Shown here: positions 41,098-50,036 of the stretch, one piece after another
Position numbering within the stretch: the first letter of the stretch is position 1
Layout of the letters: every line of letters begins with the position of its first letter
NCBI RefSeq assembly: GCF_010122465.1
Contig: NZ_WLZY01000004.1
Span: 462,443-526,442 of the forward strand
DNA: 64,000 bases
Direction of reading: 5' to 3'
Source of the DNA: Phytoactinopolyspora mesophila
GTDB lineage: Bacteria > Actinomycetota > Actinomycetes > Jiangellales > Jiangellaceae
Made by a program: the position numbers and the translations under genes
The notes under the pieces: model-generated
Told to the model about the DNA's origin: nothing
Databases searched by the model: none
The model's input: the letters and a program-made list of their open reading frames with translations, nothing else

Positions 41098-41748
41098 TCA
41101 TGCCCGGAGAGCGACGACGACGCCGGTGACGGCGACTGCCCACAGGATGCTCGTGAAGGTACCGATGATGAATCGTTCGGGGGCCGACGGCCGGCGCATT
41201 TCGGAGTATCGGCCGAATCCCTTGACGGCGAGGATGATGGCGAGCCCTTCCGGCCAGCCCGCCAGGAGTGTGACCACGATGGCGATGCGCTCTAAAGCTC
41301 CGATCGTGGCGCCGCCGCGCAGGGTTTCCGGGTCGGAGACGGTGTCCATGCGTGGCGGAGGTGGCGGGCCACCTGGTGTCGTCGCCGAGGGCGGCGGCGG
41401 GGGCGGCCCGATTCCGGCGCCACGGTCGGACGGCGGAAGCCGGGCGGCGTGCGCGCTGATCGGCCGTACTCGACGATCGGCCATCCGCAAGGTGGCGGTG
41501 ACCAGGAGTCCTCCCCCGGGGACTGCCGCCACCACCGCAGCGACGGTGGCGATGTGGAGTTCGTTGCCGGTGGCGGCGGTGTCATCGAGTGCGAATAGTC
41601 CGGCGCCGGCGAGTAAGAGCACCGGAACAGCCGCGGCGATGACCGTCCCGGCGGTGGAGATCTCGTCTCGATGCCGGTCGACGACGAGCCAGAGTGCGGC
41701 ACCGACAACGGCGGCAGCGGAAAGCAGAACGAGGACGACGGTGGTCAA
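41098..41748 (-). CDS. multi-pass membrane protein, partner of SatD-like gene
   Basis: A 216-residue protein with about five TM segments (VVLVLLSAAAVVGAALWLVV, GTVIAAAVPVLLLAGAGLFA, VAAVVAAVPGGGLLVTATLR, IAIVVTLLAGWPEGLAIILA, GTFTSILWAVAVTGVVVALR) and a Pro-rich cytoplasmic loop (PPPPPPSATTPGGPPPPPRM). No family name is certain. Its start overlaps the stop of the SatD-like gene by four bases, so they act as a pair. Confidence 0.72.
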   Translation of the reverse strand: MTTVVLVLLSAAAVVGAALWLVVDRHRDEISTAGTVIAAAVPVLLLAGAGLFALDDTAATGNELHIATVAAVVAAVPGGGLLVTATLRMADRRVRPISAHAARLPPSDRGAGIGPPPPPPSATTPGGPPPPPRMDTVSDPETLRGGATIGALERIAIVVTLLAGWPEGLAIILAVKGFGRYSEMRRPSAPERFIIGTFTSILWAVAVTGVVVALRA

Positions 41749-42422
41749 CGCGCCTCACCGGCCCCGGGCGACGGTTTTTGCGTTGTTCGGCCGCGCTGGC
41801 TGCCGGCGCCGGTATCGGATCGGGTGCCGGGCATCCAGTCGGACTCCTCCAGCAGACGTGCGGCCAATGGGCGGACGTCCTTCTCCTGTTGCCACAGTGC
41901 GACCGCGAGCCGTTGTCCTACTGCTTGCCGGGTGATGTGTAGGCGCTCGGCTGCGTCCGCGAGTGAATGACCGGACTCCATCAGGTCGATGGCTTCCCAG
42001 CCTGCAGGCGTGCGCCGAGAGATGAGTGCGGCCAGGAGGGTGAGAAGCACGTCGGCATCGCGCGCGGTCGCGTCGTCGGGGCCGGCGACCGCGATGCGCT
42101 GGGGGCGCCGTTTGGAGATGTCGAGGGCGCGCCGCGCATGCACGAAGGCCGGGCCGCGAGCAGCGCGGGTGCTCTCGGGGAGCGGTTCGTCGGCTGGCCC
42201 CAAGCCGATTCCGACGCTCCATGATCCCTGGCGAACGAGCGTGAGGGCGACCTCGACAGCCTGGACGGCATCGCGCAAGACGCCCTGGAATTCGTCTCCC
42301 GCCGTACGCTCGAAGCCGAGCATTGGTTCGTCCACCAGGTCTTTCAGCATGCTCAGGGCATCCTCGACCAGGTCGCGGCCGCGGCGGCTGTGCCGCTGGT
42401 CCGCCGTGAGGACGTACACCAC
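41745..42422 (-). CDS. SatD-like protein with C-terminal HTH
   Basis: A 225-residue protein, GTG start at 42422 or 42419. The first two thirds resemble the SatD family (VYVLTADQRHSRRGRDLVED, DEPMLGFERTAGDEFQGVLR, WSVGIGLGPADEPLPESTRA), a PilZ/cyclase-like fold of unknown function. Near residue 165 is an HTH (HSLADAAERLHITRQAVGQR). It may therefore be a regulator that senses a small molecule. Coupled to a multi-pass membrane protein, as SatD family genes often are. Confidence 0.75.
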   Translation of the reverse strand: MVYVLTADQRHSRRGRDLVEDALSMLKDLVDEPMLGFERTAGDEFQGVLRDAVQAVEVALTLVRQGSWSVGIGLGPADEPLPESTRAARGPAFVHARRALDISKRRPQRIAVAGPDDATARDADVLLTLLAALISRRTPAGWEAIDLMESGHSLADAAERLHITRQAVGQRLAVALWQQEKDVRPLAARLLEESDWMPGTRSDTGAGSQRGRTTQKPSPGAGEAR

Positions 42423-42460
42423 TCGCGCAAGCCTAGAGCATCATCATCTGAAGCGGCAAG

Positions 42461-42497
42461 GGTAAAAGCTTTCGTGCCTAACATAAAGGCTCTTACC
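42461..42497. promoter_or_regulatory. AT-rich imperfect inverted repeat upstream of the SatD-like gene
   Basis: GGTAAAAGCTTT and AAAGGCTCTTACC pair imperfectly around CGTGCCTAACAT, 39 bases upstream of the GTG. It is an AT-rich island in otherwise GC-rich DNA and may be the promoter/operator of the SatD-like unit. Confidence 0.45.
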
Positions 42498-42670
42498 TTT
42501 CGACTCAGATTGGTGATCGTTGTCGGTTCACGGTCCTTGTTGGGGGGTGATCGTTGGCGCTTCTTGGTCATGGTTCGGCGGCGGAAATCCGCCAACGATC
42601 ACTGATGAGATGGGGTAAAGCACCCCCGGGGCGTCGATCACACATCGGTACGTCCCCTACCCTTTGGCAC

Positions 42671-45226
42671 GTGACTCGTCGCCGGATCACCATCATCCTG
42701 TCGGTTACGGCCGGGGTTCTTGTCCTCGCGCTCGTGGCCGTCACCGTGCTCACGGTGTGGTCGGTGCGCCGTCCGCACCCGGACTACGAGGGCACGGCCG
42801 AGGTGCCGCGGCTGAGCGCCGACGTCGAGATTGTGCGGGACGATTACGGCATCGCCCATGTCTACGCCGATACCGCCGAGGACCTTTTCCGCGGCCAGGG
42901 CTACGTTCACGCACAGGACCGGTTCTGGGAGATGGACGTCCGGCGGCACACCACGTCTGGGCGATTGGCTGAGCTTTTCGGGTCCGACCAGGTGGAGACG
43001 GACGCGTTCATCCGGACCTTGGGCTGGCGGCAGGTGGCACGGCAGGAGTTCCCGCTGCTCGCGCCGGAGACCCGGAGGTACCTGCAGGCCTACGCCGACG
43101 GCGTCAACGCGTGGCTCAACGAGAACTCCGGCGGCGATCTCGGTTTCGCGTACACACTCCTCGGGCTGACCGGCGGGGATTCCAGACCCGCCCGCTGGTC
43201 CCCGATCGATTCGCTGAGCTGGCTCAAGGCGATGGCGTGGGACCTGCGTAGCAACGTCACTGACGAGATCGACCGGGCGCTGCTGGCCGCCGAACTCCCG
43301 CCGGAGCGAGTTGAGCAGTTGTACCCCGAATATGACGCGGAGGTCGGCCCGCCGATCGTCGACGACGAATTCGTCACGGTCGACGAACCACTCAGCATCG
43401 TCGACGACGAGGGTGAACCCGTCGACTTCGATGTCGAGAGCGCTTTGCGCGACACCCAGGCCGCGTTGCGCTCGGCGCCCGCGCTGCTGGGTGACGGGCC
43501 AGGGCTCGGGTCGAACTCATGGGTCGTGGACGGCTCGCTGACCGAATCCGGTGCGCCGCTGCTCGCCAATGATCCACACCTCGGCCCCGCGTTGCCGTCG
43601 ATCTGGTACCAGGTGGGCCTGCACTGCCGCACAGTCGGGCCGGAGTGCCCGTTCGAAGTCTCCGGCTTCTCCTTCTCCGGCATGCCAGGCGTCGTGATCG
43701 GCCACAACGCGGAGATCGCCTGGGGTTTCACGAACCTGGGCGCGGACGTCACCGATCTGTACCTCGAAGAAATCCAGGGAGATCTGTACCGCGTCGGTGA
43801 GAACTGGGAGCCGATGGACACCCGCGAAGAGACCATTCAGGTAGCCGGGGCCGCCGACGTCACCATCACCGTGCGTTCCACCAGGAACGGCCCGCTGCTC
43901 TCCGACCATTCAGACCAAATGCGCCGGGTCGGCTTCGAGGCGCCCGCCGGTGACGACGCGCCCCCACGAGGCGACGGATACGGCGTGGCATTGCGCTGGA
44001 CAGCGCTAGACCCTGGTCAGACCGCCGACGCCGTCTTCGCGCTCAACAAGGCGACCGACTGGGAGACATTCCGGGAGGCGGCAGCGCGGTTCGAGGTGCC
44101 CGCGCAGAATCTTGTCTACGCGGATGTCCGCGGCAACATCGGTTACCAGGCGCCAGGCAAGATCCCGGTGCGTTCCGGAGGCGCCGGCCGCTACCCCGTG
44201 CCTGGATGGACGGGGGAGCATCAGTGGGAGGGCTACATACCGTTTGACGACCTGCCCAGCGTCTACAACCCCGACGACGGCATGATCGTCACCGCCAATC
44301 AGCCAGTGACCGGCGCGGCGTACCCCTTCCTGCTCACGGCGGACTTCGATTACGGTCACCGTGCCGGCCGGATCCATGAGCTGCTCGAGGAGTACACGGC
44401 GGGTGGCTCCGTGCTGGATGTCGATGCCATGGTCGAGATCCAAATGGACACCCACAGCGCGGCAGCCGAGATACTGATGCCGTATCTGATGGAGCTCGAT
44501 ACCCCCGCCGGATACTACGGCGACGGCCTGCGAATGCTGCGGACCTGGGATTTCCTTCAGGAGCCCGATTCTGGTGCCGCTGCGTATTTCAACGCCGTGT
44601 GGCGCCATGTCCTGGAGTTGACGTTTCATGACGAACTCCCGGAGGACCAATGGCCAAGTGGAGGTGGCCGATGGTTCGAGGTGATGCGTGATCTGCTCGA
44701 AGAGCCGGGTGATCCGTACTGGAACGACGTGGAGACCGCCCGGGTCGAGACCAGGGACGACATCCTGATGCGGGCTGCTGAGGCAGCTCGTGACGAACTC
44801 ACACAGACGCAGGGCAAAGACCCCGAAGGGTGGGAATGGGGGCGTTCGCATACGTTGACCCTGATCGAGCCGACGTTTGGGACGTCGGGCATTGGCATCG
44901 TGGAACGGTTGTTCAACATGGGGCCGGTGGCGGTCGGCGGCGGCTCGGCCACCGTCCAGGCGAACGCGTGGTCGGCGCCGGAGGGCTACGAGGTGACCTG
45001 GGTGCCATCGATGCGGATGGTGGTCGACCTGGGTGATCTCGACGGATCGCGGTGGATCGACCTGACGGGTGTCAGCGGGCATCCCTACCACCAGCACTAC
45101 GGTGACCAGACCGAGCTCTGGAGAACCGGAGGGATGTTGCCGATGCGGTGGAGTGAGGAGCGCGTACGTCAGGCCGAGCAGAGCACGTTCACGCTCATTC
45201 CGCGCGACCCCGTCACAGTCGGCTGA
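42671..45226 (+). CDS. penicillin acylase-family Ntn hydrolase
   Basis: An 851-residue precursor from GTG 42671. N-terminal anchor TM (ITIILSVTAGVLVLALVAVT), then the A-chain (LSADVEIVRDDYGIAHVYAD, GQGYVHAQDRFWEMDVRRHT), an acidic linker, and the autoprocessing site GLGSNSWVVDGSLTESG, where Ser of GSNSW becomes the N-terminal nucleophile of the B-chain. Downstream ANDPHLGPALPSIWYQVGLH and WGFTNLGADVTDLYLE are typical. Family members hydrolyse amides of β-lactams, acyl-homoserine lactones or cyclic lipopeptides; the natural substrate is not known here. Confidence 0.93.
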   Translation: MTRRRITIILSVTAGVLVLALVAVTVLTVWSVRRPHPDYEGTAEVPRLSADVEIVRDDYGIAHVYADTAEDLFRGQGYVHAQDRFWEMDVRRHTTSGRLAELFGSDQVETDAFIRTLGWRQVARQEFPLLAPETRRYLQAYADGVNAWLNENSGGDLGFAYTLLGLTGGDSRPARWSPIDSLSWLKAMAWDLRSNVTDEIDRALLAAELPPERVEQLYPEYDAEVGPPIVDDEFVTVDEPLSIVDDEGEPVDFDVESALRDTQAALRSAPALLGDGPGLGSNSWVVDGSLTESGAPLLANDPHLGPALPSIWYQVGLHCRTVGPECPFEVSGFSFSGMPGVVIGHNAEIAWGFTNLGADVTDLYLEEIQGDLYRVGENWEPMDTREETIQVAGAADVTITVRSTRNGPLLSDHSDQMRRVGFEAPAGDDAPPRGDGYGVALRWTALDPGQTADAVFALNKATDWETFREAAARFEVPAQNLVYADVRGNIGYQAPGKIPVRSGGAGRYPVPGWTGEHQWEGYIPFDDLPSVYNPDDGMIVTANQPVTGAAYPFLLTADFDYGHRAGRIHELLEEYTAGGSVLDVDAMVEIQMDTHSAAAEILMPYLMELDTPAGYYGDGLRMLRTWDFLQEPDSGAAAYFNAVWRHVLELTFHDELPEDQWPSGGGRWFEVMRDLLEEPGDPYWNDVETARVETRDDILMRAAEAARDELTQTQGKDPEGWEWGRSHTLTLIEPTFGTSGIGIVERLFNMGPVAVGGGSATVQANAWSAPEGYEVTWVPSMRMVVDLGDLDGSRWIDLTGVSGHPYHQHYGDQTELWRTGGMLPMRWSEERVRQAEQSTFTLIPRDPVTVG

Positions 45227-45240
45227 CCCTACCCACGCTC

Positions 45241-45336
45241 AGCTAAATGATCATGTTTGGTGGGTTTCCCCTTGCGTCAAGAGGCCTGCAGGCATGGCAA
45301 GGCACGAGGAAACCCACCAAACATGATCATTTAGCT
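45241..45336. repeat. large palindrome with 29-bp perfect arms, ATGATCATG-core family
   Basis: Arms 45241-45269 (AGCTAAATGATCATGTTTGG then TGGGTTTCC) and 45308-45336 are exact complements. The 38-base loop holds CCTTGC/GCAAGG and GCCTGCAGGC. It sits between the convergent acylase and 5-FCL genes and covers the 5-FCL stop codon, so it is a probable bidirectional terminator. A half copy lies at 35609-35672. Confidence 0.88.
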
Positions 45337-45950
45337 GGGTGGAGGTGGTGGGCGCCGGAGGGTGTCACCGCGTTCTCGACGGGCACGTCGTGCGGCTCCC
45401 GCGGGATGGGAATGTCGAGGACCTCTCCGTCATGGAGCAGCACGTAGGTGGGGACCTGTCCCGCCAGCCTGGCGAGCACGCGGTCGTAACAGCCTGCGCC
45501 CTTGCCGAGGCGGGTGCCGTGCCGATCGACCGCGAGGCCGGGCAGGAGCACGACGTCGACCTCCGTGATGGCATCCACGCCGGCTGGTACACCGGTCGGT
45601 TCGAGCAAGCCGCGGGGCGCGGACGCCAGCGACGCCGGACCGCGGTACGTCCCCCAGTCGAGGTCGAAGTCGGGGCACAGTATCGGCAAGATGATCTCCT
45701 TGCCCTGCTCGGACAGGTCCTCGATCAATGGGCCGGTGCCGGGTTCGTCGCCGACCGATACATAAGCGGCGATCCGCTGCGCGGAGGCCACGTCCGGCAG
45801 GTCAAGTACTACGTCCCGCAGCGCCCGGGCACCGACCGCGAGCGCACGGGCGTCCAGGCCGGAACGGTTGGCCATCAGGCGCTCACGCAGGGCTCGTTTC
45901 GCTTCGCGTATCGACGTCGGCACATGGCCACCGTACTGAAGGTCGGCCAC
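45327..45950 (-). CDS. 5-formyltetrahydrofolate cyclo-ligase
   Basis: A 207-residue enzyme that converts 5-formyl-THF to 5,10-methenyl-THF with ATP. ATG 45950; a later start at about 45926 (VPTSIREAKRALRERLM) would fit family N-termini better. Core motifs are VDVVLLPGLAVDRHGTRLGK and GAGCYDRVLARL (the G-x-G-x-Y-D ATP loop). It diverges from galU with 68 bases between starts, the same order as in mycobacteria and corynebacteria. Confidence 0.92.
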   Translation of the reverse strand: MADLQYGGHVPTSIREAKRALRERLMANRSGLDARALAVGARALRDVVLDLPDVASAQRIAAYVSVGDEPGTGPLIEDLSEQGKEIILPILCPDFDLDWGTYRGPASLASAPRGLLEPTGVPAGVDAITEVDVVLLPGLAVDRHGTRLGKGAGCYDRVLARLAGQVPTYVLLHDGEVLDIPIPREPHDVPVENAVTPSGAHHLHPAK

Positions 45951-46018
45951 ACCAGCCGAGCACGGTGCTCTCGCGTCGACAGATCGGCGTCGTGCCGGCT
46001 GCTTAGTAGGCTGTTGGC

Positions 46019-46954
46019 ATGAGTGCCGCCATGAACAACGACGCCGTGAAACCCGTTCGCAAAGTCGTCATCACCGTCGCTGGGCTAGGAACAAGATTCC
46101 TGCCCGCCACCAAGGCGACACCCAAAGAGATGCTGCCGGTTGTTGACAAGCCAGCCATCCAGTACGTCGTCGAGGAGGCTGTCGCCGCCGGCCTGGAAGA
46201 CATCCTGTTCGTCACCGGTCGCAACAAACAGTCGCTGGAGAACCATTTCGACCGAGCCTGGGAGCTCGAGGCCGCACTGGAGCAGAAGGGCGACCACCAG
46301 CGCCTCGAACGGGTGCGCAAGTCTCAGATCCTCGGAGACATTCACTACGTCCGGCAGGGTGACCCGCGAGGGCTTGGGCACGCGGTCCTGTGCGGAGCGC
46401 TGCACGTGGGCGACGAGCCGTTCGCCGTCATGCTGGGCGACGATCTGATCGACACGCGGGATGAGCTGCTGTCGCAGATGCTCGAGGTGCAGCAGCGCTA
46501 CGGTGGCAGCGTGGTGGCCCTGATCGAGGTCGATCCCAGCCAGGTGAACCTTTACGGGTGTGCTGCGGTGGAATCCGCCAGTGAGGACGACGTCGTGACA
46601 GTCACCGACCTGGTGGAGAAGCCCGACCCAGCGGACGCTCCCAGCAATCTCGCCATCATCGGCCGCTACGTCCTGCATCCAGCCGCCTTTGACGTCCTCC
46701 GGAACACGCCGCCGGGCCGCGGGGACGAGATCCAGCTCACCGACGCACTCAAGACTCTCGCCGGCATGCCCCCTGAGGAAGGCGGCGGCGTGCGGGCGGT
46801 GATCTTCCGCGGCCGCCGATACGACACCGGCGACCGCCAGGACTACCTCCGTACCACGGTTCAGCTGGCCGTCGAGCGCAGCGACCTCGGCCCGGACTTC
46901 CGGGCATGGCTGCGCGACTTCGTCGCGGCCCTGCCGCCCGAGGCCGGCCAATGA
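46019..46954 (+). CDS. galU: UTP-glucose-1-phosphate uridylyltransferase
   Basis: A 311-residue nucleotidyltransferase that makes UDP-glucose for cell-wall and exopolysaccharide synthesis. VVITVAGLGTRFLPATKATP is the nucleotide-binding signature, then KEMLPVVDKPAIQYVVEEAV, RQGDPRGLGHAVLCGALHVG, FAVMLGDDLID, and YDTGDRQDYLRTTVQLAVER near the C-terminus. Start ATG 46019; an internal ATG (MNNDAVKPVRK) 12 bases later is possible. Upstream member of the galU-moeA/glp block. Confidence 0.95.
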   Translation: MSAAMNNDAVKPVRKVVITVAGLGTRFLPATKATPKEMLPVVDKPAIQYVVEEAVAAGLEDILFVTGRNKQSLENHFDRAWELEAALEQKGDHQRLERVRKSQILGDIHYVRQGDPRGLGHAVLCGALHVGDEPFAVMLGDDLIDTRDELLSQMLEVQQRYGGSVVALIEVDPSQVNLYGCAAVESASEDDVVTVTDLVEKPDPADAPSNLAIIGRYVLHPAAFDVLRNTPPGRGDEIQLTDALKTLAGMPPEEGGGVRAVIFRGRRYDTGDRQDYLRTTVQLAVERSDLGPDFRAWLRDFVAALPPEAGQ

Positions 46955-47042
46955 CGGGCTATGTTTGCCGATACGGGCCGCGTGCTGCGCGTAGGCGCAG
47001 CGCCGGGTTCCGTCCGATCACCCACATTACCGAGGTCGCCAG

Positions 47043-48269
47043 GTGAAACGAGTCGCTGATCATCTCTCGGACATTCTCGAGACGATCCGGCCGCTCCCGG
47101 CGCTCGACGTGCATCTGCTCGACGCCCACGGGTGTGTGCTGACCGAAGACGTCGTGGCGTCGTGGCCGCTGCCGCAGTTCGACAACTCGGCGATGGACGG
47201 TTACGCCGTGTGCGCCGACGACGTCGCCGACGCGTCCGAGGACGAGCCGGTCGAGCTGCCCGTGGTCGCGGACATCGCCGCCGGGGAGACCCAGGTCAGC
47301 GCCATCCGTCCCGGTCTGAGCGCACGGATCATGACAGGTGCGCCCATACCTGCCCGAGCCGATTCGATCGTTCCGGTGGAGCACACCGACGGCGGCACCG
47401 CCCGGGTTCGGATCAAGGCACCGGCCAAGCTCGGCGCTCATGTGCGCCGCGCCGGGGAGGACGTCGCCAAGGGCGATGTCGTCCTGGGAGCCGGCACGTA
47501 CCTCGGCGCCGCGCAGGTGGGTTTGCTGGCAGCCGTGGGGCGCGACCGCGTCGTCGTCCGCCCGAAACCCCGGATCGTGGTGATCTCCACCGGCAGCGAG
47601 CTCGTCGAACCGGGCCAGCCGCTGGCCATGGGACAAATCACCGACTCGAACTCGTTCACCCTTACCGCGGCGGCGCGCGAGGCCGGTGCCATCGCCTACC
47701 GCATATCGCCTATCGGGGACGATCCAGACCGATTGCTGGGGCTGATCGAGGACCAGCTTGTCCGTGCGGACATGGTGATCACCACTGGAGGCGTCAGCGC
47801 CGGGGCCTACGACGTCGTCAAAGAGGTCCTGTCACAGCTGGGCACGGTGACGTTCGAGCAGGTGGCGATGCAGCCGGGCAAGCCGCAAGGGTTCGGCACG
47901 GTCGGCGAGGAATCGACGCCCATCTTCACCCTGCCCGGTAACCCGGTCAGTGCGTTCGTTTCGTTCGAAGTCTTCGTGCGGCCGGCGATTCGCAAGATGT
48001 TCGGCGCCACTCGGCTGCACCGGCAGAGCGTCAAAGCCGTCTTGCAGGAAACCATGCGCTCGCCGGAAGGGCGACGCCAGTTCGCGAGGGCCAGGCTGCA
48101 GCCGGCATCGGACGGCTCGTATCTGGTGACGCCGTTGGGCCGGCAGGAATCACACCGGCTCGGTGACCTGGCATACGCGAACTCGCTCGTCGTCGTTCCC
48201 GAACACCTCACCGAGGTGGCTGCCGGGCAAGTCGTCGACGTCGTCCGGCTCGAGCACAGGAAGGACTGA
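47043..48269 (+). CDS. MoeA/gephyrin-family protein (molybdotransferase or Glp)
   Basis: A 408-residue protein of the MoeA fold. GTG 47043 follows GAGGTCGCCAGG. Motifs are LPQFDNSAMDGYAVCADDVA, MTGAPIPARADSIVPVEHTD, VVISTGSELVEPGQPLAMGQ, ITTGGVSAGAYDVVKEVL, and TLPGNPVSAFVSFEVFVRPA. Catalytically it would insert molybdate into adenylated molybdopterin. In Corynebacterium the paralogue in this exact locus (between galU and rimJ) is Glp, which binds FtsZ and the membrane receptor GlpR. Because moaC and mog follow directly here, the gene may serve cofactor synthesis, division, or both. Confidence 0.92.
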   Translation: MKRVADHLSDILETIRPLPALDVHLLDAHGCVLTEDVVASWPLPQFDNSAMDGYAVCADDVADASEDEPVELPVVADIAAGETQVSAIRPGLSARIMTGAPIPARADSIVPVEHTDGGTARVRIKAPAKLGAHVRRAGEDVAKGDVVLGAGTYLGAAQVGLLAAVGRDRVVVRPKPRIVVISTGSELVEPGQPLAMGQITDSNSFTLTAAAREAGAIAYRISPIGDDPDRLLGLIEDQLVRADMVITTGGVSAGAYDVVKEVLSQLGTVTFEQVAMQPGKPQGFGTVGEESTPIFTLPGNPVSAFVSFEVFVRPAIRKMFGATRLHRQSVKAVLQETMRSPEGRRQFARARLQPASDGSYLVTPLGRQESHRLGDLAYANSLVVVPEHLTEVAAGQVVDVVRLEHRKD

Positions 48270-48273
48270 TCCG

Positions 48274-48747
48274 GTGGCGGATCGGCTCACTCACATCGAC
48301 GACGACGGCGCTGCGCGCATGGTGGACGTCTCAGCCAAGGACATCACCGTGCGTACGGCCCGAGCCTCCGGCCGGGTGCTGATTTCGCCGGAGGCGGTTG
48401 CTGCCCTGCGCTCCGGCGATGTGCCCAAGGGCGACGCACTCAGCGTGGCGCGGATCGCCGGTATCCAGGGGGCCAAGCGCACCCCGGACCTGATTCCGCT
48501 CTGCCATCCGCTGGCCATTCACGGCGTGGACGTCGAACTGACCGTCGTCGACGACGCCGTGGAGATCTCCGCCACGGTCCGCACCGCCGATCGCACAGGC
48601 GTGGAGATGGAAGCCCTGACCGCCGTGGCCACAGCGGCACTGGCCACGGTCGATATGATCAAGGCGATCGATCGCGGCGCGGTGATCAGCGACATCCGCG
48701 TGGAGGAGAAGACCGGTGGGCGCTCGGGCACCTGGCGGCGTCGGTGA
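48274..48747 (+). CDS. moaC: cyclic pyranopterin monophosphate synthase
   Basis: A 157-residue enzyme that makes cyclic pyranopterin monophosphate in molybdenum cofactor synthesis. GTG 48274 with GGAAGGA at 48259, four bases after the moeA/glp stop. Signature segments are LTHIDDDGAARMVDVSAKDI, KGDALSVARIAGIQGAKRTP, LIPLCHPLAIHGVDVELTV and GVEMEALTAVATAALATVDM. No moaA partner is in view. Confidence 0.95.
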   Translation: MADRLTHIDDDGAARMVDVSAKDITVRTARASGRVLISPEAVAALRSGDVPKGDALSVARIAGIQGAKRTPDLIPLCHPLAIHGVDVELTVVDDAVEISATVRTADRTGVEMEALTAVATAALATVDMIKAIDRGAVISDIRVEEKTGGRSGTWRRR

Positions 48748-48775
48748 ACCAGCGGGACCGGAGGCTGATCTGGCG

Positions 48776-49261
48776 GTGAGAGCGCTGGTGGTGACCGTGT
48801 CTACGCGCGCGGCAAGCGGTGTCTACGAAGACCGCAGTGGACCTGTCCTCGTGGCCGGCCTACGCGATCTCGGCGCGGAGGTGGACGGCCCGGCTGTGGT
48901 CCGGGACGGTGAAGCCGTCGAGGCGGCGTTGCGCGAAGGCGTCGACGCCGGGTACGACGTCGTGGTGACAACGGGCGGCACCGGGCTGAACCCCAACGAC
49001 CACACTCCGGAGATGACCCGCCGGGTGCTCGATGTCGAGGTACCCGGGCTCGCGGAGGCGATCCGCGCCTACGGCGGCGCACACGGGGTGCCCGCTGCGG
49101 CGTTGTCGCGCGGGCTTGCGGGCCGGGCCGGGCGCACGCTCGTCGTGAACCTGCCCGGATCCACCGGCGGAGTACGGGACGGGCTCGCCGTCCTGGGGCC
49201 CGTTCTGCCGCATGCCGTGGAGCAGATTGCTGGCGGTGACCACCGGAGGAGCGATCCGTGA
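48776..49261 (+). CDS. mog: MogA/MoaB-family molybdopterin adenylyltransferase
   Basis: About 161 residues from GTG 48776, which follows GGAGG and gives VRALVVTVSTRAASGVYEDR, as family members start; the open frame reaches back to 48716 inside moaC. It activates molybdopterin by adenylation. Core: DVVVTTGGTGLNPNDHTPEM (T-T-G-G-T-G loop) and LVVNLPGSTGGVRDGLAVLG. It overlaps or abuts moaC, so the three cofactor genes form one operon. Confidence 0.92.
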   Translation: MRALVVTVSTRAASGVYEDRSGPVLVAGLRDLGAEVDGPAVVRDGEAVEAALREGVDAGYDVVVTTGGTGLNPNDHTPEMTRRVLDVEVPGLAEAIRAYGGAHGVPAAALSRGLAGRAGRTLVVNLPGSTGGVRDGLAVLGPVLPHAVEQIAGGDHRRSDP

Positions 49262-49304
49262 CGGCGCCCGTGGCACTCGTCGATGTTGTGTGCGGGAGGC
49301 CGTC

Positions 49305-49919
49305 ATGACCCCCCGGCCCGGGATCAGATGGCCGGTCGAGCTGTCGGACCCACCGGTGGCGCTACGTCCGCTGCGCTACCGCGACGGCCGGGCATGGACC
49401 GAGCTTCGGCAGCGAAACGCCGAGTGGCTACGCCGGTGGGAAGCAACTGCGCCGCCGTCCTCGGCCACGTCTGCGATGAGTTTCCGGCAGATGGTGCGTA
49501 TGCATGGCGCACAGGCTCGAGCTCACGAGGCGCTGTCGTGGGCGATCACCTACGACGGGCGGCTGGCCGGGCAGTTGAACGTGTCCACCATCGTTTGGGG
49601 GTCGGCGCAGTCGGCAACCATCGGTTACTGGGTCGACGGTGCACTGGCCGGTCGCGGGATCATGCCCACTGCACTAGCGTTGGCCACCGACTACTGCTTC
49701 TTCACCGTCGGTCTGCACCGGCTCGAGGTGAACATCCGACCGGAGAACCAGGCCTCCTTGCGGGTCGTGGAGAAGCTGGGCTTCCGTGAAGAAGGATTGC
49801 GGCTGCGGTTTCTGCATATAGACGGCGCCTGGCGGGATCACCGCTCGTTCGCCATGACTGTCGACGAAGTTCCCGACGGCCTGGTGCGGCGTTGGCACGA
49901 GTCGAAAAGAGCCACATGA
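49305..49919 (+). CDS. RimJ-like ribosomal-protein-type N-acetyltransferase
   Basis: A 204-residue GNAT protein from ATG 49305, with GGGAGG six bases upstream. VALRPLRYRDGRAWTELRQR, ATIGYWVDGALAGRGIMPTA (acetyl-CoA loop), LHRLEVNIRPENQASLRVVE and KLGFREEGLRLRFLHIDGAW are all typical of the RimJ/RimL branch. It holds the rimJ place in the conserved galU-moeA-rimJ-membrane protein order. Confidence 0.9.
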   Translation: MTPRPGIRWPVELSDPPVALRPLRYRDGRAWTELRQRNAEWLRRWEATAPPSSATSAMSFRQMVRMHGAQARAHEALSWAITYDGRLAGQLNVSTIVWGSAQSATIGYWVDGALAGRGIMPTALALATDYCFFTVGLHRLEVNIRPENQASLRVVEKLGFREEGLRLRFLHIDGAWRDHRSFAMTVDEVPDGLVRRWHESKRAT

Positions 49920-50036
49920 GCGCGGCTACACAAACCGGCGGTAGGCGTTATTCGGTCACAGGAGTCACACCCGTCCCGACGACACACCGGAGTAGGTCCA
50001 CCGCCAGCGACGTTGCGCGCCGTACCGTCTAATGCC

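Noticed and set aside
45241..45336. Insertion sequence ends
   Set aside because: Perfect 29-bp arms around only 38 bases leave no room for a transposase and no target duplication is seen; a terminator or REP-like unit fits better.
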